Below are positions 56,355 to 64,000 of a DNA stretch of 64,000 bases, in pieces. The notes beneath the pieces were generated by a model. The model did no database searches, was not told the origin of the DNA, and saw only the letters and a program-made list of their open reading frames with translations. This DNA is from Pseudidiomarina woesei. GTDB lineage: Bacteria > Pseudomonadota > Gammaproteobacteria > Enterobacterales > Alteromonadaceae. Within the stretch, counting starts at the first letter, position 1. Every line of letters begins with the position of its first letter. Both the position numbers and the translations under genes were made by a program. Location: the NCBI RefSeq assembly GCF_001418345.1, contig NZ_LIPW01000004.1:62001-126000 (forward strand), written 5' to 3'.

Positions 56355-57443
56355 TTACTCCATTTCAAACACCATTTGCACCATACGACCCGTCGCAACC
56401 GTTGGTTTGCCATCTTTGATATATGGGGCATAACGCCATTGCTTCACTGCTTCTATCGAAACATTTGCAAGCGCTTTATAAGCGGATTCGATAATTTCGA
56501 TGTTCTCAACCATGCCGATAGCATTAATATCGAACTTCATGGTGACTTTACCGCCCCGTTCAAGGCTTGCCAGCGACGATGGGTATTTGGGGTTAACCCG
56601 ATAAAGAGGCTGCGGCTCTCGCTCTTCGCCAATACCATAACCAAGGTTTGCTATGGCCACGCAATGTTCCGTCGCTTCATCACTACGACCGAGTTTCTCA
56701 AGATGATTCACCAAACGAGCATGACTGACATATTTGGGATAGCTTAAGTTACGCGGTACCTTTTCAACTGCAGTTAGTTTTTGGAAATTTGCTACGGCCT
56801 GCTCGACCTCTCCTTTTGCTTCAAGGTAGCGACCAGCATGAAAGCTAGCCAATAGTGTCAACTCATGCTCATCACCAAACTGCTTATTGGCCGCCTCTGC
56901 AAACTCAACGAGCTCACTGCTAGCGCGGCTACCTAAGCGAAGCATTTGTGCACCTGCATCAACTTTCTCACGCAGCATGACTTCGGGCTGCGAAGCCATG
57001 TTCGCGTCCGCCACGTCAATCAGCTCATAAAAAATGTCTTTAAGTTTATTCATGTCACTTGAGCTGTCACGCGTGCTTAACACCATTTGCAGGGCCCCAA
57101 TTAATTCAGGTGCGTCCGCTTGATAATGCTGGCGATAAGCTTCCAGTGCGCTATCCGCGAGCTGCTGCGATTCAGCTGAGCGTAAAGTTTCTATGGGAAC
57201 CAAGTTGAGGTAAGACATTTTTAAATTGGCGGTGTTGATGTTATCTACGCCAAAATATTTTTCGCCAGTTTGGTAACTTTGCTGCGCAAGCTCAACCAGC
57301 TTTGACGATTCCGCTTGTTCGTTTAACGCCTGCTGAAATGCGCTATAGGTTTTTTCGAAATTTACTTTATCGCTATCGTTTGCGGCAGCGCTAGTGCTGA
57401 CAGCGACAATGGCTGCTGCCACCAATAGTTTTTTGATCGTCAT
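56355..57443 (-). CDS. Periplasmic protein with a TonB C-terminal domain
   Basis: 362 residues. A cleavable-looking signal peptide (MTIKKLLVAAAIVAVSTSAAA), a helical repeat region (about 25-265, TPR-like) and a TonB_C domain (about 280-360: YPSSLASLERGGKVTMKFDI, VKQWRYAPYIKDG). It lacks the proline-rich spacer and an obvious uncleaved anchor of ordinary TonB, so it may not be an energy transducer. Monocistronic between two terminators. Confidence 0.8.
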   Translation of the reverse strand: MTIKKLLVAAAIVAVSTSAAANDSDKVNFEKTYSAFQQALNEQAESSKLVELAQQSYQTGEKYFGVDNINTANLKMSYLNLVPIETLRSAESQQLADSALEAYRQHYQADAPELIGALQMVLSTRDSSSDMNKLKDIFYELIDVADANMASQPEVMLREKVDAGAQMLRLGSRASSELVEFAEAANKQFGDEHELTLLASFHAGRYLEAKGEVEQAVANFQKLTAVEKVPRNLSYPKYVSHARLVNHLEKLGRSDEATEHCVAIANLGYGIGEEREPQPLYRVNPKYPSSLASLERGGKVTMKFDINAIGMVENIEIIESAYKALANVSIEAVKQWRYAPYIKDGKPTVATGRMVQMVFEME

Positions 57444-57501
57444 GAATTAGCCTTGTTGTTTGTTTTTTTTGTTATTAGCTGAGGCTAGCAGTATTGGTGG
57501 T

Positions 57502-57531
57502 AAAAAAAAAGAGCTCGAATGAGCTCTTTTT
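57502..57531. terminator. Bidirectional terminator after acnB
   Basis: GAGCTC-GAAT-GAGCTC hairpin with A9 to the left and TTTTT to the right. Lies between acnB's stop and the divergent TonB-C gene. Confidence 0.85.
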
Positions 57532-57536
57532 AGGGC

Positions 57537-57613
57537 ATTAACGGCGCTTCGCGGCCGACATTAACGGCGCTTCGCGCCACCCAGCATTTCCTGACGGAAA
57601 AACGCCGGGCTAC
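57537..57613. repeat. Degenerate REP at the acnB stop
   Basis: ATTAACGGCGCTTCGCG repeated twice, then a REP whose loop is replaced by CATTTCCTGACGGAAAA, ending ACGCCGGGCTAC. The CTA gives the acnB TAG stop. Confidence 0.85.
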
Positions 57614-60195
57614 AGGTTAATGCTTGGGATGATGTTGGCTTTGGCGGTGGCTTCTGCCTCGCGGAAAGCGTCCATCTGATCGAAGTTCAAGTATTTGTAA
57701 ACTTCGCCAGCCATTGCGTTAATGTCTTGTGCGTATTCCATGTACTCTGCAGGCGTTGGCAACTTGCCTAAAATTGCGCCTACTGCAGCCAATTCAGCTG
57801 AAGTTAAGTACACGTTCGCGCCGTCACCTAAACGGTTCGGGAAGTTACGCGTTGAGGTAGACAATACGGTTGCACCGGCTTCTACGCGTGCTTGGTTACC
57901 CATGCACAGTGAACAACCTGGCATTTCGGTACGTACGCCGTTGTTGGCGTAAATATTGTAGTAACCTTCTTCGCGTAATTGCGCTTCGTCCATCTTAGTT
58001 GGTGGCGCAATCCACAAACGCGTGTTTAGCTCTTGAGTGTTTTTCTCAAGCAATTTACCAGCTGCGCGGAAGTGACCGATGTTGGTCATGCACGAACCAA
58101 TGAATACTTCGTCGACCTTGTCGCCAGCTACTTCGCTTAAGAATTTCGCGTCGTCTGGGTCATTCGGGCAACAAACGATTGGCTCTTTAATGTCAGCCAA
58201 GTCAATTTCGATAACCGCTGAGTATTCCGCGTCAGCGTCAGCACGCATGAGCTGCGGGTTCGCCAACCACTCTTCCATTTTACGTGCACGACGCTCAAGG
58301 GTGCGCGCATCACCGTAGCCTTCGTTGATCATCCAACGCAACATGGTAATGTTTGAACGTAAGTACTCGGCTACAGACTCTTCTGACAAGTTAATTGTAC
58401 AACCTGCAGCAGAACGTTCAGCTGAAGCATCTGACAATTCAAACGCTTGCTCAACGGTTAAGTGATCCAAGCCTTCAATTTCTAGAATACGGCCTGAGAA
58501 GATGTTTTTCTTGCCGCGTTTTTCAACGGTTAGCAAACCTTCTTTAATAGCAAACGCAGGAATAGCATGTACCAAGTCACGTAGCGTGATACCCGGCTGC
58601 ATTTCGCCTTTAAAGCGCACCAATACTGACTCAGGCATATCGAGTGGCATAACGCCAGTTGCTGCTGCGAAAGCAACCAAACCTGAACCCGCTGGGAACG
58701 AAATACCTAATGGGAAACGCGTGTGCGAATCGCCGCCAGTACCTACGGTGTCTGGTAATAACATACGGTTCAACCAGCTGTGGATGATACCGTCGCCTGG
58801 GCGCAAGCTCACACCGCCACGGTTCATGATGAAGTCAGGCAAGGTGTGCTGAGTTTCAATATCAACCGGCTTCGGATACGCCGCCGTGTGACAGAACGAC
58901 TGCATGGTTAAATCAGCTGTAAAACCTAAACAAGCTAAGTCTTTCAGCTCGTCACGAGTCATTGGGCCGGTAGTATCTTGCGAACCTACGGTGGTCATTT
59001 TCGGCTCACAATAGGTACCTGGGCGTACGCCTTCCATACCACATGCTTTACCAACCATTTTCTGCGCTAACGTAAAGCCTTTACCGCTGTCTGCTGGTTG
59101 CTCAGGCTTCAAGAATAAGTCTGATGGGCCTAAACCTAATGATTCACGCGCTTTTTCAGTCAAACCACGACCAATGATCAAGTTGATACGACCACCGGCA
59201 CGCACTTCGTCCAGAATAACGCGTGAAGCGTAGTCATATTCAGCAATAACTTCGCCAGCTTCGTTTTCAATTTTACCTGCGTATGGGTAAATAGTGATGA
59301 CATCACCCATGTTCATTTTTTCAACGTCTGCTTCAAACACTAACGCGCCTGCGTCTTTCATGGTGTTGAAGAAAATTGGCGCCACTTTGCCACCAATACA
59401 AATACCGCCAGCACGCTTGTTTGGCGTACCAGGCATATCTTCACCAATGAACCACAACACTGAGTTGGTGGCTGATTTACGCGAAGAACCAGTACCTACT
59501 ACGTCGCCTACGAAAGCAACTGGGTGGCCTTTTTGCTTCAATTCTTCAATTTGCTTCGCCGCGTCAGTTACGCCTTCGCGAGGCATTTTGTACATAGCTT
59601 TGGCGTGCAATGGAATATCAGGGCGCGACCAAGCATCTGGTGCTGGTGACAAGTCGTCGGTGTTGGTTTCGCCGGTGACTTTAAATACTGTCGCTTTAAT
59701 AGCTTCAGCCATTTCGTCACGGCTAGTAAACCACTCTGCTTCAGCCCAAGACTCAATCACTTCTTTGGCTAGGGCGTTACCGTTTTTCATTTTTTCTTCC
59801 ACATCGTGGAAGGCATCAAACATTAACAAAGTGTGCTTCAATTCCGCAGCAGCTAGCTCGCCTAACTCAGCGTCATCTAACAACTCAACCAAAGTCACGA
59901 TGTTATAACCACCGTGCATGTTACCTAACAATGATACCGCAGCATCTTTGCTAATAATTGGGCTATTCGCTTCGCCCTTCACGATAGCTGACAAGAAACC
60001 AGCTTTTACGTAGGCCGCTTCGTCAACACCCGGCGGTACACGCTCAGAAATAAGCTCAACCAGGAAGTCTTCTTCGCCGGCTGGTGGGTTTTTCAGTAAT
60101 TCAACTAAGTCAGCAACTTGCTCTGCTGTCAGTGGTTTTGGCGGAATGCCTTCTGCGGCCCGCTCTTCGACATGCTTACGATATTCTTGCAGCAC
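57610..60195 (-). CDS. acnB: Aconitate hydratase B
   Basis: TCA-cycle [4Fe-4S] enzyme, also a post-transcriptional regulator when the cluster is lost. HEAT-like N-terminus (1-160), swivel domain, then the catalytic domains with cluster ligands Cys702 in GSCMTN and Cys761/Cys764 in CSLC. 861 residues (E. coli 865), GTG start giving [15 protein letters not shown]. Promoter at 60237-60265, terminator at 57502-57531. Confidence 0.98.
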   Translation of the reverse strand: MLQEYRKHVEERAAEGIPPKPLTAEQVADLVELLKNPPAGEEDFLVELISERVPPGVDEAAYVKAGFLSAIVKGEANSPIISKDAAVSLLGNMHGGYNIVTLVELLDDAELGELAAAELKHTLLMFDAFHDVEEKMKNGNALAKEVIESWAEAEWFTSRDEMAEAIKATVFKVTGETNTDDLSPAPDAWSRPDIPLHAKAMYKMPREGVTDAAKQIEELKQKGHPVAFVGDVVGTGSSRKSATNSVLWFIGEDMPGTPNKRAGGICIGGKVAPIFFNTMKDAGALVFEADVEKMNMGDVITIYPYAGKIENEAGEVIAEYDYASRVILDEVRAGGRINLIIGRGLTEKARESLGLGPSDLFLKPEQPADSGKGFTLAQKMVGKACGMEGVRPGTYCEPKMTTVGSQDTTGPMTRDELKDLACLGFTADLTMQSFCHTAAYPKPVDIETQHTLPDFIMNRGGVSLRPGDGIIHSWLNRMLLPDTVGTGGDSHTRFPLGISFPAGSGLVAFAAATGVMPLDMPESVLVRFKGEMQPGITLRDLVHAIPAFAIKEGLLTVEKRGKKNIFSGRILEIEGLDHLTVEQAFELSDASAERSAAGCTINLSEESVAEYLRSNITMLRWMINEGYGDARTLERRARKMEEWLANPQLMRADADAEYSAVIEIDLADIKEPIVCCPNDPDDAKFLSEVAGDKVDEVFIGSCMTNIGHFRAAGKLLEKNTQELNTRLWIAPPTKMDEAQLREEGYYNIYANNGVRTEMPGCSLCMGNQARVEAGATVLSTSTRNFPNRLGDGANVYLTSAELAAVGAILGKLPTPAEYMEYAQDINAMAGEVYKYLNFDQMDAFREAEATAKANIIPSINL

Positions 60196-60236
60196 TGGGT
60201 ACCCCTTTTGCTGTTGCGGTTAGAAATTTGCGGCGA

Positions 60237-60265
60237 ATTATACGGTTTTTTTGTGAGGAATTAAA
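60237..60265 (-). promoter_or_regulatory. Promoter of acnB
   Basis: TTTAAT-N17-TATAAT on the minus strand, 42 bases before the GTG. A TTGACG lies some 30 bases further upstream. Confidence 0.65.
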
Positions 60266-60323
60266 TTCATACAAGGATATATACGTCAATCTTTGCGATA
60301 AATACCGTGAATAAGAGCGAAAA

Positions 60324-60412
60324 CGATATTAGCTATTAGATATCAGATATTAGCAGGATGTGGCGGGTATCTAGGTTTCATCTAATATCTGATATCTAAT
60401 AGCTGATATCGC
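60324..60412. repeat. ATATTAG element between acnB and the small secreted gene
   Basis: Left arm CGATATTAGCTATTAGATATC, loop GGATGTGGCGGGTATCTAGG, right arm TCTAATATCTGATATC and TAATAGCTGATATCGC. The loop resembles the reverse complement of the copy at 26199. The 319-base gap also has the acnB promoter; nothing else seen. Confidence 0.88.
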
Positions 60413-60514
60413 ACTTGATTTACTATTGGTTACATTTGCGACATAAACCTTTCACACTTGCCGACTATCTTAATAAGTACGAATCTTGATAACCGTTCTG
60501 TGGGGGAACTTGTC

Positions 60515-60850
60515 ATGAAAGTACTAACATTAACTACATTGGTTGCCGCAGCCATGATTACTAGCGGTGCAACAGCAGCACAAGCAAATGAAGCGAACCA
60601 GGGTAACGGTGCACCTATGCAGGTTTACAGCTATGTCTATTCGCCAGAGCGTGCGGTCGGTAGCTTGTACCATAGCTTCGATGCTGCTGCGCATGATATT
60701 TCGCGCCAAGCAGGGGCTTCAGCAAAGGCTGACTCTATCGCCAGCATTAAAGCTGGTTACGACCAACTGAAGCAGCAATTTGCGTACGTTATTTACGTGC
60801 CGAAAAAGCCGCAAGGGGAAGAAACTATCGATTGGCGGGGTTTTGCTTAG
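60515..60850 (+). CDS. Small exported protein of unknown family
   Basis: 111 residues with a signal peptide ending TAAQA (about 28). The mature part VYSYVYSPERAVGSLYHSFDAAAHDISRQAGASAKADSIASIKAGYDQL... is unfamiliar to me. A GGGGGA site is 8 bases before the ATG. Single gene; likely periplasmic. Confidence 0.6.
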   Translation: MKVLTLTTLVAAAMITSGATAAQANEANQGNGAPMQVYSYVYSPERAVGSLYHSFDAAAHDISRQAGASAKADSIASIKAGYDQLKQQFAYVIYVPKKPQGEETIDWRGFA

Positions 60851-60918
60851 TTTAGAGTTTTCGTTACAGACTCTTTAAATCGGCGTGGCTATTGCCAGCA
60901 GCTAGAAGTGGCACTATA

Positions 60919-60949
60919 GTATCACTTTGGTTATCAAAGTGAGTGATAC
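60919..60949 (+). promoter_or_regulatory. Palindromic operator of the parDE-type module
   Basis: GTATCACTTTG ... CAAAGTGAGTGATAC, an imperfect inverted repeat 8-38 bases before the antitoxin ATG, overlapping CTATAGT that could be a -10. Fits autorepression by the antitoxin. Confidence 0.65.
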
Positions 60950-60956
60950 CCTCATC

Positions 60957-61226
60957 ATGAAAGTTGAATTAGTCACTAGCCTGAAACGTCGAGCGACAAA
61001 AATTTTGGCCGAGCTTCATGAGTCTAAGGAGCCCGTGCTTATTACTGAACATGGGCAACCGTCGGCTTACTTGGTTGACGTGGAAGATTACGAATTTACC
61101 CAGCGGCGATTACGACTTCTCGAGGCGATTACGCGTGGCGAGCAAGATATTCTTGAACAACGTACACAAAGCCACGAAGACATCACTAGTGAATTACAAA
61201 ACAAGATTGCCCGTTGGTCAGAATAA
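60957..61226 (+). CDS. Phd/YefM-family antitoxin
   Basis: 89 residues: MKVELVTSLKRRATKIL, ESKEPVLITEHGQPSAYLVDVEDYE, then a charged helical tail. The 'ITEHGQPSAYLV' strand is typical of Phd/YefM. It pairs with the toxin that starts on the next base (TAA-ATG). Confidence 0.88.
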   Translation: MKVELVTSLKRRATKILAELHESKEPVLITEHGQPSAYLVDVEDYEFTQRRLRLLEAITRGEQDILEQRTQSHEDITSELQNKIARWSE

Positions 61227-61529
61227 ATGGCCGAAATAATATGGACTCTCAACGCCAAAAATGACTTGGTTGGCCTAGCCGATTACATTGCTTTGAACAA
61301 CCCTAAAGCGGCTGCAAAACTGGTTAACTCAGTTTTAAAACGCATAAGTACACTAACCTTATTTCCTGAGTCAGGTCGTTCCGCACCCGAGCTTCCCAGC
61401 TTACCCATTCGTGAGCTTATCGTACCCCCTTGCCGTATATTCTATAAGGTTGCGGACCAGCGTGTTTACATCTTGCACATTATGCGCGAAGAGCAGCAGC
61501 TAAGGTTGTTTATGCTTAATTTAGAGTAG
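61227..61529 (+). CDS. RelE/ParE-family toxin
   Basis: 100 residues: WTLNAKNDLVGLADYIALNNPKAA, the P-E-S-G-R motif and REL(I)VPPCRIFYKV near 70-82, matching ParE/RelE toxins. Whether it targets gyrase or mRNA is unclear. Its stop overlaps the convergent MBL gene by nine bases. Confidence 0.87.
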   Translation: MAEIIWTLNAKNDLVGLADYIALNNPKAAAKLVNSVLKRISTLTLFPESGRSAPELPSLPIRELIVPPCRIFYKVADQRVYILHIMREEQQLRLFMLNLE

Positions 61530-62267
61530 CTTCCACGCGCTTGGCAGTTGCGGAATAATTTGCTGCTCTACGTCTGGTTTGAGATGGTTTATCCAGATAT
61601 TCCGCGGCTGCACGGCAAGTTCGCTGAGTAGTTTATCGCACAAGGCCGGGGTTAGATGGCACGACTGATTCGCAACGTCTTCAAGCTCATTTGGGAAGGA
61701 GCACTCAAGAATAATGTCGTCAATGGGCCCCAGCGCGTTCAAGTTGACGACCACACTTTGCGCATAGCCGCTGTCGGCGACAAATACGGTTTGGCGGCCG
61801 GTGCGGCGAACGGCGAAACCAAGCGTGGGCACGGTGTGGTAGGTTTTGAAAGGCTCCAGTGTGATATCACCGAACTGAAAAACTTCGCCTGCTTCTATTT
61901 CTTGTAACCGCAGTAACGGCTTTTCTTTGCTTGGTAATTCGCGCATATCGGGCCACACAACCCAGTTAAATACGTGCTCGCGAATAGCTTCTAAGGTGTC
62001 GTGTGAACCATATACCGTGACCGGTTGTTCAGTACTAGCCACATTAAATAAGTTACCCAACAGCATCGGTAAGCAGCAAATATGATCGCTATGGCTATGG
62101 GTTAAAAACACGTGCCGGACTTTTTGCATCTGCTGCAAATTAAGCGCTGTAACACCGGTGCCGACATCAATAAGAATATCATCAGCCACTTGCACGCAAG
62201 TACTGCCATTATTGGCACTGACATTGCCGCCTAATCCACCACTGGCACCTAAAAACTTCAGATTCAT
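61521..62267 (-). CDS. MBL-fold 3',5'-cyclic-nucleotide phosphodiesterase-like hydrolase
   Basis: 248 residues. Metal motif THSHSDH (57-62), further ligands in KTYHTVPT and ADSGY, and the C-terminal ILECSFPNE and WINHLKPD. Matches class II cyclic nucleotide phosphodiesterases of the beta-lactamase fold. Overlaps the RND gene by four bases. cAMP as substrate is inferred from family. Confidence 0.75.
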   Translation of the reverse strand: MNLKFLGASGGLGGNVSANNGSTCVQVADDILIDVGTGVTALNLQQMQKVRHVFLTHSHSDHICCLPMLLGNLFNVASTEQPVTVYGSHDTLEAIREHVFNWVVWPDMRELPSKEKPLLRLQEIEAGEVFQFGDITLEPFKTYHTVPTLGFAVRRTGRQTVFVADSGYAQSVVVNLNALGPIDDIILECSFPNELEDVANQSCHLTPALCDKLLSELAVQPRNIWINHLKPDVEQQIIPQLPSAWKLL

Positions 62268-64000
62268 TTCACTCGCATAACCAACGCGTACATAACGGGA
62301 ACCACAACCAGGGTTAGCAAGGTTGCGAAGCCTAAACCAAACATAATCACCACGGCCATACTGACAAAGAAGTCGTCGAATAACAATGGAATCATGCCAA
62401 CAATGGTGGTGGCGGCGGTCATTGTAACTGGGCGGACGCGGCTTACTGAAGCGTCAACTAAGGCATCAATGGCTTGCTTACCAGCACGTAATTCGACACG
62501 AATTTGTTCCAGTAACACCACGCCGTTTTTAATGAGCATGCCCGATAGGCTTAAAAAACCAAGCAATGCCATAAAGCCAAATGGTTGATTGGTAACCCAC
62601 AAACCTAGGGTCACGCCAATAACGCTCAACGGCACCGTGGTCCACAAAACACCGGCTTGGCGAATGGAGCTAAACAGCAACACGGTAATGATAAACATGA
62701 CCAAAAATGCTAAGGGTAAGGCTTCGAAAACGGCTCCGGTAGCTTTCTTCGATGCTTCAAACTCACCGCCCCAGGTTAGTTCATAGCCTGCAGGTAACGA
62801 GATTGCTTCAATGGCTGGCCGTATGCGCGCCAGTACCATGGCTGGCGTTTCTTCACCAAAAATATCGTGATCGGCCATCACGGTAAGTGTTCGTTTTCGG
62901 TCACGGCGAACAATTAAGTTGTCTTCCGCTAGCAGTTGCATATCACTGACCACTTGGCCCAGCGGCACGTGTCGTTGCAGTGCGTTGCTGTATACCGGCA
63001 GCTCGCGCCAGTTTTCAAGGTCACTACGCTCATCGGCAGGGGCCCGCAAGACAATGGGTAGCAAGTCGGTGCCATCGCGATAAACGCCCACGCTCTGCCC
63101 CGTGAAATTACGTTTTAAGACATCATCAACGTCGGCTTTAGTGATTCCTAAACGACGCGCGGCAGCTTCATTGAAAACCGGCTGCAGTACCTTGCTACGT
63201 TGCCGCCAATTGTCGCGCAAATTGTGAATGCCCGAGTCGGCGGCCATAATCTCGCGTGCTTGTTCAGCCAACTTGCGCAGTACCACAGGGTCTGGGCCAC
63301 TAAAACGTGCTTCAATTTTCGCTGCTTGGGTAGGCCCCATTTCCAGCGGCTTCATTTTGTATTCAACATCAGGCTGTTGAGTTTTAAGAAACTGTTCAAA
63401 GTCTTGCAGCACTAGCTGCAGCTGTTCTGTCGTGTCTGCTCTAAGAATAATCTGGGCATAACTTTCGTACGACTTTTCAACCATATAGGTCAGTGTAAAC
63501 CGCGGCGCACCTTGCCCAACCGTGCTTGCCACATAAGCGACGCCATGCTCTGCTTCTCGCTGTAACAAATAGTGTTCAAGTTGGCGAACTTGCTGACTCG
63601 TCGCACGAATATCCGTACCTTGCGGGTACCATAAGTCAACAAATGCCATTGGGGTGGTACTCGGTGGGAAAAAGCTCTGCTTGACGGTGGTAAAGCCATA
63701 GCCGGCAATGACCAATAAGCCAAGCATGACCGCCAACGTGGTTTTGCGCCAACGCAAAAAGCCCTGTAATAACCGACGGTAGCCGCGAAATACCCAGTGG
63801 TTATAAACATGATCGTCGTCTTCAGGTTGCTCACGTGCTGAACGAGCGCGGGCGTCTTTACGAAATAGAATATTCCCCAAAAACGGCGTTAGGGTTATGG
63901 CTGTGAACCAGCTTAGCAACAGCGATATCAACAACACCCAGAACAAAGAATTGGCATATTCACCGCTGGCATCACGCGACAGCCCAATGGGCGCAAAGGC
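62264..64000 (-). CDS. RND efflux transporter permease, AcrB-like (5' part cut by window)
   Basis: The last 578 residues of an RND pump, open to the window end. Includes the middle of the protein (PFLGNILFRKD), porter subdomains, and the C-terminal helices with GFLSLSGMLIKNGVVLLEQIR, ending MYALVMRVK. The first half and any membrane-fusion gene lie to the right. Stop overlaps the MBL gene start (ATGA). Confidence 0.9.
   Translation of the reverse strand, partial: AFAPIGLSRDASGEYANSLFWVLLISLLLSWFTAITLTPFLGNILFRKDARARSAREQPEDDDHVYNHWVFRGYRRLLQGFLRWRKTTLAVMLGLLVIAGYGFTTVKQSFFPPSTTPMAFVDLWYPQGTDIRATSQQVRQLEHYLLQREAEHGVAYVASTVGQGAPRFTLTYMVEKSYESYAQIILRADTTEQLQLVLQDFEQFLKTQQPDVEYKMKPLEMGPTQAAKIEARFSGPDPVVLRKLAEQAREIMAADSGIHNLRDNWRQRSKVLQPVFNEAAARRLGITKADVDDVLKRNFTGQSVGVYRDGTDLLPIVLRAPADERSDLENWRELPVYSNALQRHVPLGQVVSDMQLLAEDNLIVRRDRKRTLTVMADHDIFGEETPAMVLARIRPAIEAISLPAGYELTWGGEFEASKKATGAVFEALPLAFLVMFIITVLLFSSIRQAGVLWTTVPLSVIGVTLGLWVTNQPFGFMALLGFLSLSGMLIKNGVVLLEQIRVELRAGKQAIDALVDASVSRVRPVTMTAATTIVGMIPLLFDDFFVSMAVVIMFGLGFATLLTLVVVPVMYALVMRVK

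Overview
The window looks like chromosomal DNA from a marine-type gammaproteobacterium of the Alteromonadales. The evidence is gene content and order: iscR-iscS, rppH-ptsP-tauE-lgt-thyA facing mutH, argR facing mdh, ispB/rplU/rpmA/obgE, acnB, arcA, and small families typical of Shewanella/Idiomarina relatives (DUF3545, DUF2982, DUF3718, COG3014/YcfL/LpoB). Idiomarinaceae is my best guess but nothing here proves it. There is no prophage, insertion sequence, rRNA, tRNA or CRISPR array that I can see.

Layout. 0-4.5 kb (mostly minus strand): iscS (cut by the window edge), iscR with an IscR-type operator, trmJ, suhB, a DUF3545 gene on plus, and ung. 4.5-7.6 kb: a periplasmic S9 peptidase translationally coupled to a polysialyltransferase-like protein. 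7.7-10.6 kb: two secreted/outer-membrane proteins. 10.8-12.5 kb: etfBA. 12.6-17.6 kb: a SufE/CsdE gene and tcdA, invaded by three toxin-antitoxin modules (higBA, ccdAB, hipBA). 18-23.3 kb: thyA, lgt, tauE, ptsP, rppH. 23.3-30.9 kb (plus): mutH, DUF2982, a rimB-like/rimK/M14 trio, rsmC, a histidine kinase and arcA, with a free-standing Hpt protein facing arcA. 31.4-37 kb: folE2, adenosine kinase, ahcY, a GNAT enzyme, an FAD amine oxidase. 37-46.4 kb (minus): NatAB-type ABC exporter, an alpha/beta peptidase, DUF3718, folA, obgE, rpmA, rplU, ispB, rhombosortase, mdh. 46.5-50.2 kb: argR, DyP peroxidase, DUF885 lipoprotein. 50.3-56.1 kb (minus): a seven-gene operon, six of whose products look like lipoproteins (two paralogues, LpoB, COG3014, YcfL, a CsgG-like candidate, an S41 protease). 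56.3-64 kb: a TonB-C protein, acnB, a small secreted protein, a parDE-type module, an MBL phosphodiesterase and an RND pump cut by the window end.

Two families of intergenic repeats shape the window. The first is a GC-rich REP palindrome that begins with GTAG (GTAGCCCGGCGT...ACGCCGGGCTAC); pairs of it form BIME-like units, and the outer TAG is the in-frame stop codon of at least eleven genes. In three places internal units have expanded into tandem arrays (57, 54 and 22 bp periods). The second is a roughly 90-140 bp AT-rich element with long inverted arms made of ATATTAG-like units and, in most copies, a loop containing a TACCCGATAC-like or related core; four copies end only about 12-18 bases before a start codon. 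I do not recognise this second family as a described element.

Functionally the clearest groupings are Fe-S/sulfur handling (IscS, IscR, SufE, TcdA), redox control by what looks like a split Arc phosphorelay (kinase, Hpt and ArcA as separate proteins), one-carbon/SAH metabolism (ThyA, FolA, FolE2, AhcY, adenosine kinase), and an envelope lipoprotein operon around LpoB.
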